Numbered from the stretch's first letter, positions 1 through 7,396 are shown. The stretch: DNA of 10,595 bases from Setaria digitata (GCA_003640385.1 RCAB01000962.1:1-10595); one strand, 5' to 3'. Notes: generated by a model not told the origin, from the sequence alone. Translations and numbers: made by a program.

Positions 1-854
1 ATAATCCTTCGTAACAGAAGAACTGCAGGATTCTGAAGGTAAATGAAGGAATAATGTTAATAAATTTACGAAAAATTCGAAAATTTGAAGGCCAGAAACA
101 ATCATTAGAATGATAATCAGTGAAATCATACGAGAGATGATCATAAGCAAATCGAATGGGATGGATAGTTAAATATAGCAATGATATGGAAAAAATTTTC
201 AACTGGACATATTTGAAATGCAAAAATAAATAAGTTGAAATATTTTTTTGTTCTGTTAGGGAAATTTCAGATTGATGGAATATGTTAAACGAAAATAAAA
301 AAAAAAAAAAAAATGAAATGAAATTTAAGTTCGAAAAAAAAGGTGAATGGGAAAGATTTTATTTTTTCAGTAGCAATTAAACAATAATAGTAATTTTACA
401 TTAAAATCGGAAATTTCTCTAAAAACAATGAAAAAAAAAAAAAAAACAATTTGCCAATAATAATTTAGCCAATTTTAAATGTAAAATGATCCAAAATAAT
501 GCACGTAAGATAAAAACTGCTAAAAAATTTGTTCAAATTAATTGGAATTCTTTGAATAACGAAAGAAAAAAAAAGCCGTGGAAGTTTTTAATTAAACACA
601 AAAAGATCAAATATATAAATTAAATTTTGGTACTGTAAATTTAAATTAAAATATCACTTCATGATATTAAATTCAATTATTCCATTTCTATTAGACTTAC
701 ACATAGTTCCTCATAAAACTACAGTGTTAAATAAATTAATCCATCTTTCAGCCACTGAATATAATAAAACTCCGAAGCAGAATTTTAATTTCTTTCAATT
801 TTCTAGCAGATTTTTGAACTTCCTACGGAATATCTTCTAACCAGAAATTAGCTT
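1..854. other. Gene-free AT-rich filler, left end
   Basis: No supportable gene. The stretch is A-rich on the given strand, with a run of 17 A's at 297-313 and another long A run near 429-446. Every frame is broken by frequent stops. A weak splice-like pair (AAG/GTAAAT at 36-44 and TTTTTTCAG ending at 370) was tested and gave no convincing exon. I see no repeat longer than the homopolymers. Confidence 0.6.
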
Positions 855-887
855 GCTGATAGAAATTAACTATCAGCATTTCTATCA
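855..887. repeat. Pair of competing small inverted repeats
   Basis: GCTGATAG at 855-862 pairs perfectly with CTATCAGC at 870-877 across a 7-base loop. The overlapping arm TGATAGAAA at 857-865 also pairs perfectly with TTTCTATCA at 879-887. The two hairpins share the left arm and so exclude each other. This is read directly from the bases. No function is known; short inverted repeats are expected at some rate in AT-rich DNA, but the G/C content of these arms makes them a little less trivial. Confidence 0.6.
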
Positions 888-1611
888 AATTCATATTTTG
901 CTTTATCAATCTGTAGCAAAAAAAAAAAAAAAGAGAAAAAAAGATTTCATAAATTTAAGTCAAAAATTGAATGCATCTTCACTCTTAAAAGAAAAAATTT
1001 TACGACATAGAAAATAATTCATTTTAATTTTTTAGTATTTATTTTATACTACCTGTTAATTAAAATAACGAGAAGAAAAGAAATAAAATTACTATTACAC
1101 TTTATTAGAATTTCTTCTTGTTCGCACTGAATAAATTTTTATTTCCTTTGCAAATAACGAACAAAAAAAAAAAAAAATCACTAATTCTACTTTTATATTA
1201 ATTACTATTAATTATCACACAAATAACAATGGAAAAAAAAACAAGAAGGATTTTTTTTAAGCATTTTCCTATTTTCATTTCTCTTTTTTTTTTTTCTTTC
1301 TCCTCCTTCAAATTCTTTTTCATTTGGTAATTATTTATTTATTTTTTTCTCAGAATAATATACAAAACAAATAAATAAATGAAAACTATGCCGTCCTTGA
1401 AATAAATAAAAAAAAATAACGGTTTAATCGAAATTGTCCTCTCTTTTCATTGATGACAAATTTTTTTTTTTTTTTTCAATTATTGTTGCATAATTGATAA
1501 AAATGCTCTCTCATTTAAATAATTTTATCCTTCAATCATCACAAAGGGTCATTTTTCGCCATTTCGGCATCATTTTCTCACGACAAAAAGAAGAAAAAAA
1601 AACTTTTAAAG
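888..1611. other. Gene-free AT-rich filler with A and T runs
   Basis: No gene is supportable. Homopolymer runs occur near 918-932 (A), 1164-1177 (A), 1281-1295 (T) and 1461-1476 (T). The strand bias switches from A-rich to T-rich at about 1250. Near 1575-1623 an A/G-rich stretch is followed by a T/C-rich one around the AACTTTTAAAGTT centre, giving a short, low-complexity snap-back. Confidence 0.55.
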
Positions 1612-1720
1612 TTTTTCTTTTCTTTTTTTTTTCTTTTTTTTTTTTTTAACTGCCCTTTTTTAGTAGAGAAAGAAGGAAAAAAAAAAAAAAGAAAGAAGGA
1701 AAGGGAAAGAGAAAGAAAAA
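1612..1720. repeat. Polypyrimidine tract facing a polypurine tract
   Basis: Bases 1612-1647 are all T or C, and bases 1665-1720 are all A or G (56 bases), with a short mixed spacer between them. In single strands the two halves could fold back on each other, and long purine/pyrimidine strand asymmetry is also the type of sequence known to form triplex (H-DNA) structures. Both are inferences from composition. Most likely this is simple-sequence expansion of A and T runs with scattered G and C substitutions. Confidence 0.65.
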
Positions 1721-1829
1721 CTTTTTATAAATTTATTTATCCACATTTTCAATTATTGTACAGAAATAATTCTTCCCTTTCTTCCTCATATATATATGTA
1801 TATATCTCCCTCTCTTTTTTTTTTTTTTT
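1721..1829. other. Short filler with TA-rich stretch and T run
   Basis: AT-rich DNA with an interrupted TATA/TATG stretch near 1789-1806, a CTCCCTCTC stretch, and a T run at about 1816-1829 that leads into the tandem duplication starting at 1830. No gene is supportable. Confidence 0.5.
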
Positions 1830-2105
1830 CATTATTATAAAAAGTTTATTTTAATAAAAAATAAATAAATATATAAATATATGATGCTTAAATTGAATTA
1901 ATTTTCATACATTTTCACATAGATCGTTTTTTATTTTTCTTTTAATTATGTTAAATTATTGTAAAAAATGATAAGTTAAAAATTGTTAATCAAAAACTAT
2001 TATCATTTTGTCATTTTTATTATTGTAAAAAGTTTGCCATAATTAATAATTAATACATATGCATTACTTAATTTGAACTAATTTTTATACATTTTTCACC
2101 CTCCT
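1830..2105. repeat. Diverged local tandem duplication, about 185 bp offset
   Basis: Two stretches align in the same order. AAAAAGTTT occurs at 1839-1847 and again at 2027-2035 (offset 188). CTTA followed by an A/T-rich stretch with GAA occurs at 1887 and 2067 (offset 180). The ATTTT(C/T)ATACATTTT block occurs at 1901 and 2081 (offset 180). The shared part covers about 90 bp per copy (roughly 1830-1925 and 2016-2105), with substitutions and small indels. The order and spacing of landmarks argue for an old tandem duplication over chance AT similarity, but composition this skewed makes a shuffled-sequence test essential. Confidence 0.5.
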
Positions 2106-2310
2106 TTTTATTATATTAAGCTAGATTGATTAAAAATTACTATTATTCTTGATTGCTTTGAAAAATGAGAATATCATTTCCTTGTTAAAAATCAAAATTT
2201 CTCAACAATAACCAACTGTCATATCACGTCATTTCATCGATTAAAATAACTAAAATTTCACATTTATTATACTGCTTCCCTAACTACAAAAAAAAATTTT
2301 TTTTTTTTTT
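2106..2310. other. Filler ending in an A9/T14 junction
   Basis: No gene or repeat family is recognised. The stretch ends with nine A's (2288-2296) running directly into fourteen T's (2297-2310), a self-complementary junction that abuts the first copy of the triplicated block. Such a junction is difficult for sequencing and assembly. Confidence 0.55.
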
Positions 2311-2380
2311 CAATCCTTCTTTTCTTTTTTCATATCTTTGACTAATCTTATTACAATGTTATTCTTGCATACGAAGAATA

Positions 2381-2381
2381 N
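2381..2381. other. Assembly gap or ambiguous base
   Basis: A single N between copy 1 and copy 2 of the triplicated block. The sequence on its two sides is not continuous in the order seen in copy 3, where the AATA end of copy 1 continues into AATTAACAAG. Confidence 0.95.
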
Positions 2382-2510
2382 CAATTCTTCTTTTCTTTTT
2401 TCATATCTTTGACTAATCTTATTACAATGTTATTCCTGCATACGAAGAATAAATTAACAAGTCTAAAAAATAAAAAGAAAATTTTATTTAATCCATAATT
2501 TTACACGTAT

Positions 2511-2511
2511 N
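2511..2511. other. Assembly gap or ambiguous base
   Basis: A single N between the end of copy 2 (ACACGTAT) and the TT that precedes copy 3. In copy 3 the same ACACGTAT continues into GCGTATAGCAAG, so the join at this N looks like an unresolved overlap. Confidence 0.95.
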
Positions 2512-2642
2512 TTCAATCCTTCTTTTCTTTTTTCATATCTTTGACTAATCTTATTACAATGTTATTCTTGCATACGAAGAATAAATTAACAAGTCTAAAA
2601 AATAAAAAGAAAATTTTATTTAATCCATAATTTTACACGTAT

Positions 2643-2790
2643 GCGTATAGCAAGTTTGCGGTGTCAGTATGTTTTATCGAACCAATAATTTTACGTAAAC
2701 GTACACGTTATATTAATTGTCTATAACGTGAAAATTTATGTAAAAGATCAAAAATATCACCATAAAATAATCAGCTGATTGATTCAAAAA
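2643..2790. repeat. Cluster of perfect short palindromes, less AT-rich than its surroundings
   Basis: Three perfect inverted repeats lie within 91 bp. TTTACGTAAA is at 2690-2699. CACGTTATA (2704-2712) and TATAACGTG (2722-2730) flank a 9-base loop. AATCAGCTGATT is at 2769-2780. The first contains TTACGTAA, the core bound by PAR-type bZIP factors (the C. elegans CES-2 class); the last contains the E-box CAGCTG. These motif matches are established for those families, but regulatory use here is only inference and no adjacent gene is visible. It could be a regulatory patch or a remnant of an inverted-repeat element. Confidence 0.45.
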
Positions 2791-3382
2791 TTGCCACAAA
2801 TATTAACCAAAAATTATTAATACGTAATAATTGCAATAGTACTAGAAGTAATAGCCTAAAGCAAATGACTGGGCCTCATAAATTATTTAAAAGGGAAACA
2901 ATTTCGCCCTATAATAATCCATTCCCTATTTTTATAACTTCCATTACGTTTTTTTTTTTTTTTTTTCATATTACATTTTATACATACTTTCATTCAGTAG
3001 ACCAGATCCATTTTATTCTTTTAAATTCACAAATGATTAATTAATATCAATTCCATTGCTCTCATTCAAACATTAATCAAAATTCGTTTGATGTTAATTA
3101 AATTTGCCTAAAAGTATTAATTACCATCTAGATCTCTTTTCGCTAACTGTTAATAAAATATACGATGTGTAAAGTTCGATGAATTGAAAGATCCCTCCTG
3201 AAATGTTAATTAATCAACATTATTTGCAAAAGCAGCTACTACAATTCTTTATCTGCGCTGCTAACTGCAATTATGCAAATTATCAGCACACACAACAATT
3301 AATGAATAATTGAAATGAAAAGGCAAAAGAAGAAGGAAAAAAAAAAAAAAAAGAAAGAAAATTCAAAAGATTAATAATTTTT
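2791..3382. other. Filler with one 20-bp imperfect palindrome
   Basis: No gene is supportable. It holds a T run near 2949-2966, an A run near 3338-3353, and a near-perfect palindrome at 3202-3221 (AATGTT, then ATTAAT, then CAACATT; one symmetric pair mismatched). TTAATTAA-type motifs are frequent between 3030 and 3220, as expected from composition. A 24-codon open stretch on the minus strand, just after a TTTCAG-like site at about 3200, has no family resemblance and no matching upstream exon. Confidence 0.5.
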
Positions 3383-3960
3383 GATGAAATGAAATAATGA
3401 GAATACGAAAAAGCTATCATTCTTCTATCGATCCAATATTTTTGACATAAAAAGGAAAAAAACGATTTATAATATGGAATAGAAGCTGGAATATTAATAC
3501 CTAAAGCAATAACTGCAATTAAATATAAATTTTACTTTTTTTTTTTTTTTTTGTCATTATTATTATGGAAATAATTTTTTGTACTCACTATAACTCGATT
3601 AAAATATTAATCTTTTATCGTGATAATTAAGTTGAAATAATTTCTTCCTTTTTCAGAATATAATCATTTCCAATGAAATGAATGATATAACGAGAATACG
3701 AAAAAGCTATTATTCTTCTTTCGTTCAAGCGTTTTTCATCCATTTTTGACATGAAGAAAAAATGATTTATGACACGGAATGGAAACTGGAATATTAATAC
3801 TTGAAACAACAATTTACAATTAAATATTAATTTTCTTGTTATGATTATAATAAAAATTAAATAACTTTACATACCTTATGAATTTAAAAAAATTATAAAC
3901 AGTTTCAAATACTAATTTTTTATTGTGATAATTAAGTTTTAATAATTTCTTCCCTTTCCT
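3383..3960. repeat. Diverged tandem duplication, about 300 bp unit
   Basis: Copy A spans about 3383-3655 and copy B about 3673-3960. Shared landmarks keep their order. GAGAATACGAAAAAGCTAT is at 3399 and 3692 (offset 293). CTGGAATATTAATAC is at 3486 and 3786 (offset 300). CAATTAAATAT is at 3516 and 3817 (offset 301). TGATAATTAAGTT is at 3621 and 3926 (offset 305). The growing offset reflects small insertions in copy B, including about 13 bp near 3731-3743. Copy A carries a long T run near 3535-3552 that B lacks. There are no terminal repeats or long open frame, so a transposon is not supported; local segmental duplication followed by drift fits best. Confidence 0.85.
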
Positions 3961-4865
3961 TTCTCTTTTCTTTGTTTACTTTTGTTTATTTTTTTTTTTT
4001 TTTTTTTAATTCATACGAAATTGCATGATACAGTTATTTAAAAATAATCTTTACGAAAAATAAAGAAAAAAAAATTCAAATCTAAAAAATTAATTTCTTT
4101 TTTTTTCTATTAAAATCAAAATGGAAAAAGGAGTGCAATTGTTAAATTCGGAATATTTGCAGAAAATTATTAGCTTTAAAAATTCAATGCAATTTTTTCA
4201 AGATTAAATTTACTTCAATTCCAAATTAAAAACATTCTCGGCAATTTTAAAAATTTCAATTTTTTTCTTTTCATTTCATTTTTTTTTTCTCTAAGATTAA
4301 ATTTATTTCAGTTTGTGGTTGCAAATCCCAATTTTTTTCTCGTCAAAATTTTGAACTTTCCAAAATTCATTTTTTTTTTTCTCCTTCTTTTTAAAATATC
4401 AATTTCATCACAATACTCTGACAGTAATGGAGCGTTCAATTTCTTTTTTTCCCTTTACCTTCAAAATGATGAATGATTTTAGATTAACACAGAATGAAGA
4501 AAATACAAAAACATTTGAAAGAAAAAAAAAAAAAATTTTTTTTTCGCTAATAAACACTACACTATAAATTACTAAAAACACTTTTAATACTACAATATGA
4601 AACTGATTTAATGTTAACTATTGACTTTTGCGATAAAAATAAGCCAACACTTATTGTAGAACTTTTTAATAAATTAATTTTAAAATTAGCAAAAAAAAAA
4701 AAAAAAACAAACCAGAACATTTCTTTAAAAAACAAAAATGAAGAAAAAAGAAGGCAAGAAAGAGAAATGAAAAATACACAGCTCTTTTCCTTAATTTTCA
4801 TTTATGAAGAGATAGATTAATTAATTAGGAATGAAATGTATGTCACACATTTATACGCAAACACA

Positions 4866-4869
<4 letters not shown>
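3961..4869. other. Gene-free filler rich in T and A runs
   Basis: No gene is supportable. Contents include T/C-rich DNA at 3961-4007 with a long T run, an A14/T9 self-complementary junction at 4522-4544 and an A run at about 4690-4706. A short repeated phrase, AAGATTAAATTTA(C/T)TTCA, occurs at 4200 and 4293 (offset 93) and may be a small decayed duplication. The plus-strand frame at 4611-4820 starts with ATG and stays open for 69 codons, but its middle is a run of lysines from the A run and its tail is A/G-rich. The opposite strand is open over the same span, which points to composition, not coding. Confidence 0.55.

Positions 4870-4902
<33 letters not shown>
4870..4902. repeat. (TA)n microsatellite
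   Basis: An uninterrupted alternating A/T array of about 16 units that decays into TAATATTTTAATATTTT on the right. Self-complementary, so able to extrude as a cruciform, and likely to vary in length between individuals. Confidence 0.9.
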
Positions 4903-4907
<5 letters not shown>

Positions 4908-5241
4908 TTAATATTTTAAGAAATTAAAATCTTCAAAGTCTAATAAATTTTAAATGATTCATTTTTGGATGTAATCAAAATTTTTGTCCTTAAAGAAGAT
5001 TTTAAAAATTATATTATTCAAGCAAAAGGAAAGAAGGAAATTTTGTACTTTCTAAATGCTTTTTCCAGTATAAAAATTATTGTTTGAAAAAGATTTATTA
5101 GAAAAATTATAGTCATAATTTTGCAAACGTTCATCCCAACCTGAATTAACAATTAACTTCCGGTTAAAAAGAAAGAAAAAGAAAAAAAAAACTTTAATAA
5201 TTTATCGAATGAAACCAAACTTTAGCAAAAATGGAGAAAAA

Positions 5242-5245
<4 letters not shown>
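4903..5245. other. Gene-free AT-rich filler
   Basis: Nothing recognisable: no long homopolymer beyond about nine A's, no palindrome of note and no open frame. An A/G-rich stretch lies at about 5167-5190. Confidence 0.5.
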
Positions 5246-5284
<39 letters not shown>

Positions 5285-5329
5285 NTATATATTATATATA
5301 TATATATACAGATATAGATATAGATATAT
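5246..5329. repeat. (TA)n array with embedded N, grading into GATATA repeats
   Basis: Alternating TA runs from about 5246 to 5284. A single N follows at 5285, then TA alternation resumes with one phase slip (ATTATA near 5290). From 5310 it becomes a short higher-order repeat, GATATA repeated three times to about 5329. The N inside the array suggests that its true length was not resolved by the assembly. Confidence 0.9.
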
Positions 5330-5798
5330 AAAAAAGGAGAGAGAAAGAAGGAAGAATGGAAAATCGAAAGAAAACGATGGCATTTATTGTGAGAAATTGT
5401 TAATCATTTTCAATTATTTAATTAATTCAATCATTATAATTTGAAAAATTTTATTTGAATTAGATGATAGTTGTGGTGAAAATTCCAAAAATCATCATGA
5501 AAATGAACACTGAAATATTCAACATTTAAATAAATGAAAAAAAAAAAAAAATGACAGCAGAAAATTTAATTTGAAATTAAATTTTTAAAAGTATGCTTTA
5601 ATATCATTTTGTAAATATTCCTTTATCAAAATTACAATCATTTAGCAGTTTCTAAAATATATTTATACTTCAGCAGCTAAAATTTTTTCATTCAACTTTG
5701 GAAAGTGGAAAATGTAAAATTTAGACTGATTGTAAATCAAATTTTAGAACAATTGAAAAAAATAAATAAAATATGCCAACTTACTCCATAATTCCAAA
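5330..5798. other. Gene-free AT-rich filler
   Basis: Begins with a purine-rich stretch (about 5330-5376) and contains an A run near 5537-5551. No gene, long palindrome or duplication is seen. Confidence 0.5.
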
Positions 5799-5870
5799 CT
5801 TTTTTCCTTTCTTCTTCCTTTTTTTTTCTTTTCTTTCTTCCTTTTTTTTTTTTTTTTTTCTTTTTTTTTT
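5799..5870. repeat. Polypyrimidine tract of 72 bases
   Basis: Every base from 5799 to 5870 is C or T, with TTCC/TTCTT interruptions, ending in long T runs. On the minus strand it reads as a lysine-, glutamate- and arginine-rich frame, which is purely compositional. Long uninterrupted pyrimidine strands are known candidates for triplex formation and for replication slippage. Confidence 0.9.
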
Positions 5871-5979
5871 ACAAAATTATCGTTTCGCTCCAAAGATTCT
5901 CGTCCAAATAGTTTGCAAAAGTAAAAGCAATTTTGAATGAATAAATAAAACAAATAACAAGAATACAGGAAGCAATAAG
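5871..5979. other. Short spacer between pyrimidine tracts
   Basis: Mixed-sequence AT-rich DNA without recognisable features, separating the two pyrimidine-rich blocks. Confidence 0.5.
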
Positions 5980-6078
5980 CCCTTTTCCTCTTCCACTTCT
6001 TTTTCTCGTTTCTTTCTTCTTTTTTTTTTTGCCTTCAATTTCGCTTTCTTTTCTTTTCTCTCTCTCTCTCTTTTCCGC
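5980..6078. repeat. Pyrimidine-rich block with (CT)n
   Basis: Almost entirely C and T, with a few isolated purines. It includes a run of about a dozen T's near 6019-6030 and a clean (TC)n array at about 6058-6071. It is probably the same kind of expansion as the 5799-5870 tract about 100 bp upstream, with more interruptions. Confidence 0.8.
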
Positions 6079-6189
6079 TATTTAATTTGTAATTATCACC
6101 AAAATTATCAAATAAATGTAAACAGATAAGCAGAAGAATATATGATCCTATTCAGAGAAATATATGAGAGAAAATTGTGAAATGAGAAA

Positions 6190-6690
6190 TGCAATCATCT
6201 GCACCATCAACACCATAACCTGTAGTAATACTGTTATCATTATCACTTGTAATATCACTTTTAGCATTATCATTTGTAGTAGCAAAATCACTGTTATCAT
6301 GATCTGTTGCAGCAATATCATTGCTATCATCATGATTTACAGCAATATAACTGTTGCGTTAGCATTATGCTATGTAGCAGTATAATTGCTATAGCAGCAT
6401 TGTTAAAATTATCACTTATACGAATATAGCTGCTGCTATTATCACTGATAAAATATTACCAAAAACTATACTAACACCAATACTGATATAGAGATCAGTA
6501 CAATTACTACTAACTAAAAATCAATTCAATGCTGATATTGGCTGTTAAATCATTTTGCCTAGACCTCAAGTAGAACAATAAAAATAATAACAATTAGCAG
6601 TAGTAAAAATAATAATTTGCGTTCCACTGCAATACTCTACAGCAATTGTAATATCGTCGTTACACCAAACAGTAATAAATATAAATTGTG
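6190..6690. repeat. Degenerate triplet-style repeat region
   Basis: Dense in ATC, ATT, ACT, AGC, AGT and TGT words and their complements, such as ATCACT, GTTATCAT, TAGCAG and CAGCAATAT. CTGTT recurs at 6231, 6291 and 6351, an exact 60-base spacing; the first two 60-base windows agree at about 37 of 60 positions, and the third is much weaker. Nested short palindromes include TGCTATAGCA (6387-6396) and TACTGAT/ATCAGTA (6481-6487 with 6494-6500). Both strands show open frames of 61-73 codons over 6148-6385, made of isoleucine, threonine, serine and cysteine or their reverse. That double-strand openness is typical of a triplet repeat that lacks stops, not of a gene. Confidence 0.65.
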
Positions 6691-6761
6691 CTATTAATAT
6701 TTCTTTTGAAGACAATGTCTGAAGTTCGCTGAAACATTTATGCCATATTATAGGGGATCAA

Positions 6762-6960
6762 GACACACAATACGTGTATGAAGAAAGGGCACGTAACACG
6801 CAAAACGTATAGCAATTAAAGACACGTAACACGCACATGTGAGAGGTAAGGCGAAAAGGTATATAACTTATGGAAATAATTGTAAGTGACGTACGTATGT
6901 ATGACAGTAAAAGCATGTAACACGTATGGATACGGACAAAGACACGTATGCATGAGCATT
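6762..6960. repeat. Decayed repeat with eight ACGT cores, CpG-rich patch
   Basis: ACGT occurs at 6772, 6791, 6805, 6824, 6889, 6893, 6922 and 6944. Recurrent phrases are CACGTAACACG (about 6790 and 6823), CATGTAACACGTATG (about 6914) and GACACGTA (6821 and 6941). Spacing is irregular (about 33, 91 and 30 bp), as in an eroded minisatellite. Its G+C and CpG content stands out from all surrounding DNA. A minus-strand frame of 78 codons across 6758-6994 contains the repeated residues CVLR twice, which follows from the DNA repeat. I do not recognise a protein family in it and do not call it a gene. Alternative readings are a transcription-factor site cluster or a remnant of a foreign or satellite sequence. 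Confidence 0.65.
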
Positions 6961-7005
6961 GGATAATTATGAAGTAAAATTCTTCATGCATCATATAATT
7001 TAGTG

Positions 7006-7022
7006 TATATATATATATATAT
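7006..7022. repeat. Short (TA)n microsatellite
   Basis: About eight TA units directly downstream of the ACGT patch. Confidence 0.85.
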
Positions 7023-7221
7023 TACCTAAAATTACGCCAAACTATCAAGCAAATTTTGAAATCATTTCGTCTCTTCACTTCAACAGTTCATTTTAAATTG
7101 CTGCAAAAAAATGCGAAATTGAAAAACGAAATCAGTGAGAATCGATAAAGACATTCTAATCAATGAGAAAATTTAATAAACAAGTTAATTAAATTCTCAA
7201 TCAAATAACGGAAAAAAAGGA
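7023..7221. other. Filler with a weak inverted repeat
   Basis: TGAGAAAATTTAAT (7164-7177) is complementary to ATTAAATTCTCA (7188-7199) apart from a two-base bulge. No gene is seen. Confidence 0.45.
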
Positions 7222-7258
7222 CAGAGAGAGAGAGAGAGGAAAAAAAAAAAAAAAAAAA
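7222..7258. repeat. (AG)8 followed by a run of 19 A's
   Basis: Alternating AG from 7223 to 7238, then G and an uninterrupted A run at 7240-7258. A purine-only tract and a simple slippage product. Confidence 0.9.
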
Positions 7259-7358
7259 GAAATACTAAAAATAATTAGACTTCGCCTACAAAAATTTTCG
7301 ATATTTTTCTCGTTTTTTGATTTCCTATAAATTAAACAAAGTCTAAATTAAGTCTTTT

Positions 7359-7361
<3 letters not shown>

Positions 7362-7392
<31 letters not shown>
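7362..7392. repeat. (TA)n microsatellite
   Basis: About 15 uninterrupted TA units, ending at ATGTATTG. It is followed immediately by a small perfect hairpin, TTGTATT (7396-7402) with AATACAA (7409-7415) and a 6-base loop. Confidence 0.9.

Positions 7393-7396
<4 letters not shown>

Larger units (their letters stand above)
2311..2642. repeat. Block present three times, copies separated by single N's
   Basis: Copy 1 (2311-2380, 70 bp) ends at the N at 2381. Copy 2 (2382-2510, 129 bp) ends at the N at 2511. Copy 3 (2514-2642, 129 bp) runs on into unique sequence. Copies 1 and 3 are identical over 70 bp. Copy 2 differs from both only at two sites: 2386 (T against C) and 2436 (C against T). Neighbouring duplications in the window are heavily diverged, so near-identity with N's exactly at the joins suggests unmerged overlapping contig ends or haplotypes. 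A genuine young tandem repeat of about 130 bp remains possible. Recorded coordinates downstream may be inflated by roughly 200 bp. Confidence 0.9.

Noticed and set aside
18..386. Possible gene tail at the left edge: donor-like AAG/GTAAAT near 38 and acceptor-like TTTTTTCAG ending at 370
   Set aside because: The frame upstream is stopped at 2-4, so it would need a 21-base micro-exon, followed by only about five codons before a stop.
3125..3205. 24-codon minus-strand stretch after a TTTCAG-like acceptor
   Set aside because: No upstream exon with matching phase was found, and TTTCAG-like sites are frequent by chance at this composition.
3273..3280. POU octamer ATGCAAAT, also at 8300-8307
   Set aside because: Two matches in this window are about what the base composition predicts.
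3627..3812. Minus-strand frame of 61 codons inside copy B of the 300-bp duplication
   Set aside because: It begins at a non-ATG codon, and copy A carries insertions, deletions and a T run in the matching region, so no shared reading frame is preserved.
4200..4320. Repeated phrase AAGATTAAATTTA(C/T)TTCA, offset 93
   Set aside because: Only about 20 bases match and the flanks do not align well; mentioned in the regional entry but too weak for its own call.
4611..4820. Plus-strand open frame of 69 codons starting with ATG, the most gene-like frame in the window
   Set aside because: Its centre is a lysine run encoded by an A homopolymer, its tail is A/G-rich, the opposite strand is open over the same span, and I recognise no family.
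5744..5953. Minus-strand lysine/glutamate/arginine-rich frame
   Set aside because: It is the translated complement of the 72-base polypyrimidine tract.
6164..6385. Open frames on both strands in the triplet-repeat field
   Set aside because: Isoleucine-, threonine- and cysteine-rich on one strand and methionine-, isoleucine- and leucine-rich on the other; both follow from stop-poor degenerate repeat DNA.
6758..6994. Minus-strand frame of 78 codons with the residues CVLR repeated
   Set aside because: The amino-acid repetition is just the translated ACGT repeat; there is no known domain, and there are no convincing splice sites or neighbouring exons.
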